A stretch of 64,000 bases of DNA, from assembly GCA_947623455.1 (NCBI GenBank), contig OX392543.1, positions 16,428,757-16,492,756 of the forward strand. The letters run 5' to 3'. A program made the translations under genes and the position numbers. Each line of letters opens with the position of its first letter. Position 1 is the stretch's first letter. The notes beneath the pieces are model-generated. The model was given only the letters and a program-made list of their open reading frames with translations, did no database searches and had not been told where the DNA came from. Below, piece by piece: positions 59,330-64,000 of the stretch. This stretch comes from Mimachlamys varia (lineage: Eukaryota > Mollusca > Bivalvia > Pectinida > Pectinidae).

Positions 59330-59545
59330 AGTGAGAAACGCAATAATGTGTTAACGCAACTAACATATCATGAAGCAGCGTCTTCTGCTTCATCGACGAT
59401 ACCCGCCATGTGAATCTTGGGTCACATCCAAGTAAACATCATGTGCTCGAAACGAGAACCGGGTCATTATTGTCAATCACAACAAGTAAGCACACTGATG
59501 AGCATACTCAAAAACGTCCGTTGGACGTTTTTGAGTGTTGTCATT
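59330..59545 (-). repeat. Inverted copy of the RT-element tail
   Basis: The reverse complement contains 'acttgttgtgattgac', 'ttggatgtgacccaagattc' and 'gtcgatgaagcagaagacgc', matching 62340-62460 in order. At 59509-59535 it forms 'caaaaacgtccgttggacgt' plus 'ttttg', a short palindrome. Confidence 0.75.
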
Positions 59546-60828
59546 AGTGTGTTCTATTCTCAAAACAGTATGTAAACTGTTTATTTCAGTTTAAAGGGAC
59601 TGAATGGATTAAAATCACCGTTAAAAATCTTCGTTAACGCAACCTTTCCTGAAAATATATCATACAACTTACACTTTCACTTAATTACACAAATTAAAAG
59701 ATTCAAGAAATGGTGCTTATACTTAAGTATCGTCAAATAATTATTCGACCCGTTGTAATTCAAATATTATTTTTCGTAAACACGCCCATGTCTCATCCTG
59801 CACAAGCGCGTGATCCGAAGTCCTCCTATGGAAACGATATCATGGCCAATGAGAGTACGTTTTACAATGAAAACTTGTCGATTTCAACAATAAGTAGTCA
59901 ATTCTTGATTGCCTACATCTAAAATAATGGCGATAAAGATCGCATGAAACCGGCATGGCGTTCTGAAGCTATTTGAAGCGAACTCCGTTGTATGATCATA
60001 AACGAGGCCAGCCAGTGGGTTACATGTAGCACTGAAATGTATATGTCTTGTAGTTACAATTTACATTATATAGCTGGCATAGAGTATCATGGTGTTTTCT
60101 TATTCATTTGATATAGGCTATCAATATGAGAAAATTAAAATATTTTCATTATCACGTACTTTCATTGTTTCATATCGAAGTTAATCTCAAAAGGTGGTAA
60201 ATATACATATGCCTATCCTATAAATTATTAATACCTTGTTCAGGCCTCCCCTAACTAAATTCTTTGCTAGCGAACAACAAAGTACATTACTCGCCTAAAA
60301 TGCGATTATCATCTATATTAGCTGATTTTGTGTTAGAATAATATCCTTTAACGAGATGTGCTTAACAAAAGAGACAAGATGTAAAATATGTAAGAAAGGG
60401 ACACCATGGGAAAAGCCAACACATTGGTTTTCATTTCTTTGTCGTGACGGGGCGGGACAGAATTTCCGGTGAAGGATTCGGCAAAACAGCAGACGAGAAA
60501 CTCGAAATTTCAATCCCGTCCAAAGTTATCAAAGTTGACGATATGGTCATGCATATCTTTTAATCTTTGGTCCATTTAAGCAATTATTGCACTAATATCA
60601 TGTTTCCTTGCTATGAAATATACGGCAATAGTCCCTTTTAAATGTCAAAATTAATTTTGGATTTTTAATCGAAATCTTTCAAGACACAATTGTCTTTTGA
60701 AGTAAAGAGATTGTCTATGTCAATTTGTGTCGTGGAAATTGTATCATGTCAATATGCAAGCAGTTTACAAAAATAAAATTCTTTATTTTCTGCAAACAGC
60801 AGCATTATCCAGGCGAATTTGTAGATTT

Positions 60829-61203
60829 CACAGGTACTTATATAACGTGCAGGCGGTCACCCATCAAACTACTATCGCATGATTGGAAAAGCTAGCTCGC
60901 CAGTTTTCCCCCTCATATATCTAGCTTGACATTACATTATTCCCCCCTCCGAGAAGTCTCGTCCCAAGATTTGGCCTGGGAATCCGGAGGTTCCTCTCTT
61001 TCGCAAACCACCGGGAATGATCACACAGAGATACTACGCTACCATCAAATATAACCTGCAGGCGGTCACCCATCCAACCACTGACCACGCTCACCCTTGC
61101 TTAACTAGCGTAAACGGGTCCCAGGGTTATACAGTATGACTGAAAAAGCTAGCTTGCCAGTTGGCCAGTATTTCCCCCTCATATATCTAGCTGGACATAA
61201 CAC
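60829..61203 (-). mobile_element. 5S-rRNA-derived SINE-like element with repeated ends
   Basis: On the minus strand, 61106-61055 reads 'agttaagcaagggtgagcgt', 'ggtcagtggttggatgggtg', 'accgcctgcagg'. This closely follows the 5S rRNA internal promoter (A box AGTTAAGCA and C box GGATGGGTGACCGCCTG). The 5' third of 5S is not recognisable, so it is derived, not functional. A second partial C box is at 60850-60866. 'ctagatatatgagggggaaa' occurs near 61190 and again near 60924, so the element is partly duplicated. Confidence 0.75.
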
Positions 61204-61209
61204 TTAAAA

Positions 61210-61740
61210 ATATTAATGGGAAGGACAAGACTAAACAACAAAACATTCGTGCGACTCTCTCAGAATCTGCAAAGCAATGCATTTATAAAAAGGACAACAC
61301 TTAACATCAACAAACTGCAACTCTTTCAGGATTTGAGAAACTACGCATTCAAGAAAAGGTTAAGACTAAACATCAATAAATTCGTGCAATTCTGTCAGAA
61401 TATGGAAAACAAAATAAAAAGCAAATCGCCAAAATGAAGCATAAAGTTGCCTGTGCAACTCTCTTAGAATCTGAAAAACAACAACGCATTCATATCGTGC
61501 AACTCTCCCGAATCTGGAAAACAACAACGCATTCATATCGTGCAACTCTCCCGAATCTGGAAAAAAACCTTCAACACTAAACATCCCACCCAGTGAATAA
61601 ACAAATTTGAAAAAATAAACATCAACAAACTCGTGCAAATCAACAAAATGAAGCACACAGTTGCGTGTGCAACTCTCCCGAATCTGAAAAATAACGTTCA
61701 AGACGAAACATCCAACCCTGTGAATAAACAAAGTTGAAAA
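61210..61740. repeat. Degenerate tandem repeats
   Basis: Recurring 'cgtgcaactctcccgaatct', 'ggaaaacaacaacgcattca' and 'aacatcaacaaactcgtgca'. The two units at 61490-61560 are nearly identical (about 50 bp). No coding signal. Confidence 0.75.
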
Positions 61741-61846
61741 ATTGCTGCATTCATATGAACTTGAGATTTCCTTGACTTATGAAGCTGTTAATGTGATTTT
61801 AAAGCAGTTCTTCAAGTCTATACAAAACGGGCCAGCATTTGCCGTC

Positions 61847-62550
61847 GATGAAGCAGAAGACGCTTACTCTTCCGGAACACCTGGTCTTATTCTCTTGTTC
61901 TTTTACGATAGTCTCCATGTAAATCTTTCCTTTGTTCCTATTTTGCCCCTAGTTTTACTTAACCTATGACAAACACGGGCAACTTATAACTAAGCTGTAT
62001 GTTAAACGTGACGATTTCGATTTTCCGATCGTGAACTTACCATTTCTTGATAGAAACATCCCTGCTTCTCCATCCTATGGTGTTTACATGTCGCAGCTGA
62101 TTCGTTATTCTGAATATCGAGATTTTCGTGATAGATGTCAACTGCTGAGGAACAAACTTACGATATCGAGATTTTCGTGATAGATGTCAACTGCTGAGGA
62201 ACAAACTTACGACACAAGGATTCGAGAGATGCAGGTTGATGAAGACTATGGGCAAGATTTATGGTCGCCATCTTGATCTCATCGAGAAATATTCTGTATC
62301 TTTGTGTGATATGAAGATGGACGTTTTTGAGTTTGCTTGTTAGTGTGTTTACTTGTTGTGATGACAATGATGACTCTGTTCTCATTTTGAGGATTGATGC
62401 TTACTTGGATGTGACCAAGATTTGCATGGCGGGCGTCGTCGATGAAGCAGAAGACGCTTACTCTTCCGGAAAATCTGGTCTTATTCTCTTTTGCTTTTAC
62501 GAGAGTCTCCATGTAAATCTTTCCTTTGTTCATATTTTGCCTCTAGTTTA
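61847..62550 (+). repeat. Two direct copies of the RT-element 3' tail (about 105 bp each)
   Basis: 'gtcgatgaagcagaagacgc' and 'ttactcttccgga' followed by 'ctggtcttattctctt' and 'agtctccatgtaaatctttc' occur at 61847-61955 and 62438-62548. RT relic C lies between them. Confidence 0.8.
61955..62345 (+). pseudogene. Reverse-transcriptase relic C (C-terminal end)
   Basis: 'ctgtatgttaaacgtgacga' (LYVKRDDFDFPIVN), 'ccatcctatggtgtttacat' (SYGVYMSQLIRYS) and 'ggacgtttttgag' (end) match the end of relic B. About 55 bp ('cgatatcgagattttcgtga...') is duplicated in tandem at 62106-62215. Confidence 0.7.
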
Positions 62551-62559
62551 ATCGATTTG

Positions 62560-62700
62560 AGTTCGGATTATGGTTTTATTGACGCTTTGGTATTCTCTGA
62601 TTTTTTAAAATATATTTTGAGTTCAGATTATGGTTTTGTTGACGCTTTGGTATTCTCTGATTTTTGTTGTTGTTGTTGCGATAGGTTCCTGTACTGATTA
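62560..62700. repeat. Tandem duplication of ~68 bp next to a TTG run
   Basis: 'gagttcggattatggtttta', 'ttgacgctttggtattctct' and 'gattttt' are repeated at 62567 and 62619. '(ttg)5' follows. Confidence 0.8.
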
Positions 62701-62715
62701 CATATACATATATTT

Positions 62716-63097
62716 ACATTTGCTCTGCAATTTTCCATTGACACAATACTAAGAGGCAGTTGCTGCCATACGCCTATAACACCCAGTGCCTCAGACTATA
62801 ACAGCAGTTGGTATTGTGACGTCATCAATCTCTATTGTGACGTCATGCATTTCATTGTTGTCTTCACTTGATTTGCTGATCAAAATCGGTCCGAAGAAAC
62901 TAAATAAAGCACAATAATTCCATCAAAATGTAAATATAAGTAATGAATTTTTTAGCAAATATTGTTACAGTCCTATAACACACATTGCTATTGCTGACAA
63001 ACTTACATAAAGCCCTATCGGGCTTTATTTAGTTTGTCATCAATAGCAATGTGTGTTATAGGACTGTAACAACATTTGCTAAAACATTCATTGCTTA
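62716..63097 (+). mobile_element. Palindrome-headed MITE-like element, copy 2 (inverted)
   Basis: Nearly exact reverse complement of 7586-7972, including the flank ('catttgctctgcaattttcc', 'caatctctattgtgacgtca') and the hairpin head at 62937-63097 ('tgttacagtcctataacaca' to 'tgtgttataggactgtaaca' around 'aaagccctatcgggcttt'). Confidence 0.88.
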
Positions 63098-63371
63098 AAT
63101 CGTTACTGAGAAAACTTTTAAACATTCGGCGGTGATGGAGGAATGTTTTTCTCTTGATCAAAACAAACAGTAACGTATTCGCATAACATGCAGGAACACA
63201 TTGAAAAGGAACCTCATTCCATCTCGAGCCAAAAACAACAATCTTCAGCTTGAACCAGTGCCATCTGATTAAATGATATTGTGTGGTATTGAGAGATGAC
63301 GTAACACACACATATGCTGCACCTCTTAAATTTAGTAATAGATACAGCATGCCGCAAAAATGAATCAAACT

Positions 63372-63415
63372 GCATCATACGCCTGTTTCGTCCTCCCAGG
63401 ACTCTTCAGTGATGC
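63372..63415 (-). ncRNA. Minimal hammerhead ribozyme
   Basis: Read on the minus strand from 63415: stem I GCATCA; core CTGAAGA (63409-63403), which fits CUGANGA; stem II GTCCT-GGG-AGGAC (63402-63390); core GAA then A15.1 (63389-63386); stem III of two pairs AC/GT around AGGC; H17 = A at 63378; stem I closing strand TGATGC (63377-63372). Every invariant core base is present. Predicted cleavage lies between 63378 and 63377. Hammerheads with a very short stem III are known from Penelope-like elements and retrozymes; RT relics of that apparent type occur in this window. Activity is not proven; A at position 17 is allowed but less common than C. Confidence 0.75.
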
Positions 63416-64000
63416 TAGGGGCCAAAAGGTAGGAATCCAAAATTTCTAAACTAATGTAGAAGCAGAAGGGTCAGGTGCGTAAAACCCCTTTAATTTATGA
63501 ATTTAGAAGTAAAATTAAACTAGTTCTGTAAAATTTCAAAACGTGTACTACGAAAATGTGTATATTATGTACCGAGATAGATAATAAGTAAGATCATATT
63601 CCATTGATGGTAATAGTGTCACTCCTTAAAGGAGCCCCAAAATGGTTATAGGACAAGAAGGTTGTCCTTGTAAATCAGATGTTGATCAAACGGCTTCTTT
63701 CTTACTAAGACAAACATCTGATTCGCAGATTATCGCTTAGAAATTGAAAAGAAGGTTATCAAACAAGTATGAATTTTCAACGCAATTCATTTGTCATGCA
63801 AATGTTAACAAGACAATGAATAGCTTGCAACAGATGCAATTGCATACACTGATCTGCTCAAATAAACGACATTGACTTGGTTCAAAATAATATCTGTTTT
63901 TTTTTTACTGGTAATAAAACATATTTCTGCATACAATATATGCAGATGTAAGATGACGTAACATACACACATGCTTAACATTTCCAATTTAGTATTAGAT
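63416..64000. other. Right-edge stretch, no recognised gene
   Basis: AT-rich, apart from short inverted 'tcaacatctgattt'-like pairs near 63675-63725 ('aatcagatgttgat' and 'acaaacatctgatt'). No family resemblance seen. Confidence 0.45.

Noticed and set aside
61055..61125. Functional 5S rRNA gene
   Set aside because: Only the internal promoter half matches; the 5' third and a terminator T run are missing.

Overview
This is an AT-rich, intron-rich animal genome window, most likely from a mollusc and probably a bivalve. The evidence is split genes with GT-AG introns, a clear islet-cell-autoantigen-1 (ICA1/ICA69) orthologue, a TRIM-NHL gene, tRNA-derived SINEs, and hairpin-ended elements carrying a (CGTC)n tract and tandem-repeat cores, a type I associate with bivalves. 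No prokaryotic operon, CRISPR array or virus-like gene was recognised.

Layout. 1-10,162 (minus strand): the first five coding exons of a secreted M12B (reprolysin/ADAM-ADAMTS-like) metalloproteinase: signal peptide, propeptide, furin-type KR site and the first strand of the catalytic domain. The gene then runs off the left edge. Its introns hold several MITEs and two long palindromes. 10.2-18.6 kb is intergenic: a cluster of short repeats in both orientations, decayed reverse-transcriptase copies (Penelope-like by my reading) in a tandem arrangement, a 42-bp minisatellite and a 22-base G run. 18,667-26,033 is one DNA transposon of about 7.4 kb with ~95-bp terminal inverted repeats, a candidate 5-bp target duplication (TTTGT) and a decayed DDE_Tnp_4/ISL2EU-like transposase. 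A 2.6-kb hairpin-ended element with a 145-bp tandem core has inserted precisely into the transposase. 26.4-28.5 kb holds a GGATATCC-rich foldback array and other repeats.

28.6-52.2 kb (plus strand): the whole ICA1 gene, 13 coding exons predicting about 617 residues. It includes a micro first coding segment (ATG plus 2 nt), an arfaptin-homology/BAR region in exons 2-6, a long acidic linker, and the conserved ICA69 C-terminal block ending in a [15 protein letters not shown] motif. A TRIM-NHL gene lies antisense inside ICA1 intron 10, with one apparent single-base frameshift. The introns are full of minisatellites, MITEs and SINEs. In two places tandem repetition involves an ICA1 splice donor.

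52.2-64 kb has no recognised protein gene. It holds MITEs, a 65-bp array split by a tRNA-SINE, a 5S-rRNA-derived element, the end of another RT copy, a copy of the 7.6-kb palindromic element in inverted orientation, and, at 63,372-63,415 on the minus strand, a sequence that fits every core position of a minimal hammerhead ribozyme.

The genes do not form a pathway. ICA1 acts in Golgi-to-dense-core-vesicle trafficking, TRIM-NHL is probably a ubiquitin ligase or RNA-binding regulator, and the metalloproteinase is extracellular. The strongest candidates for something new are the hammerhead ribozyme, the 7.4-kb transposon with its nested insertion, and the ICA1 splice-donor-containing tandem arrays.
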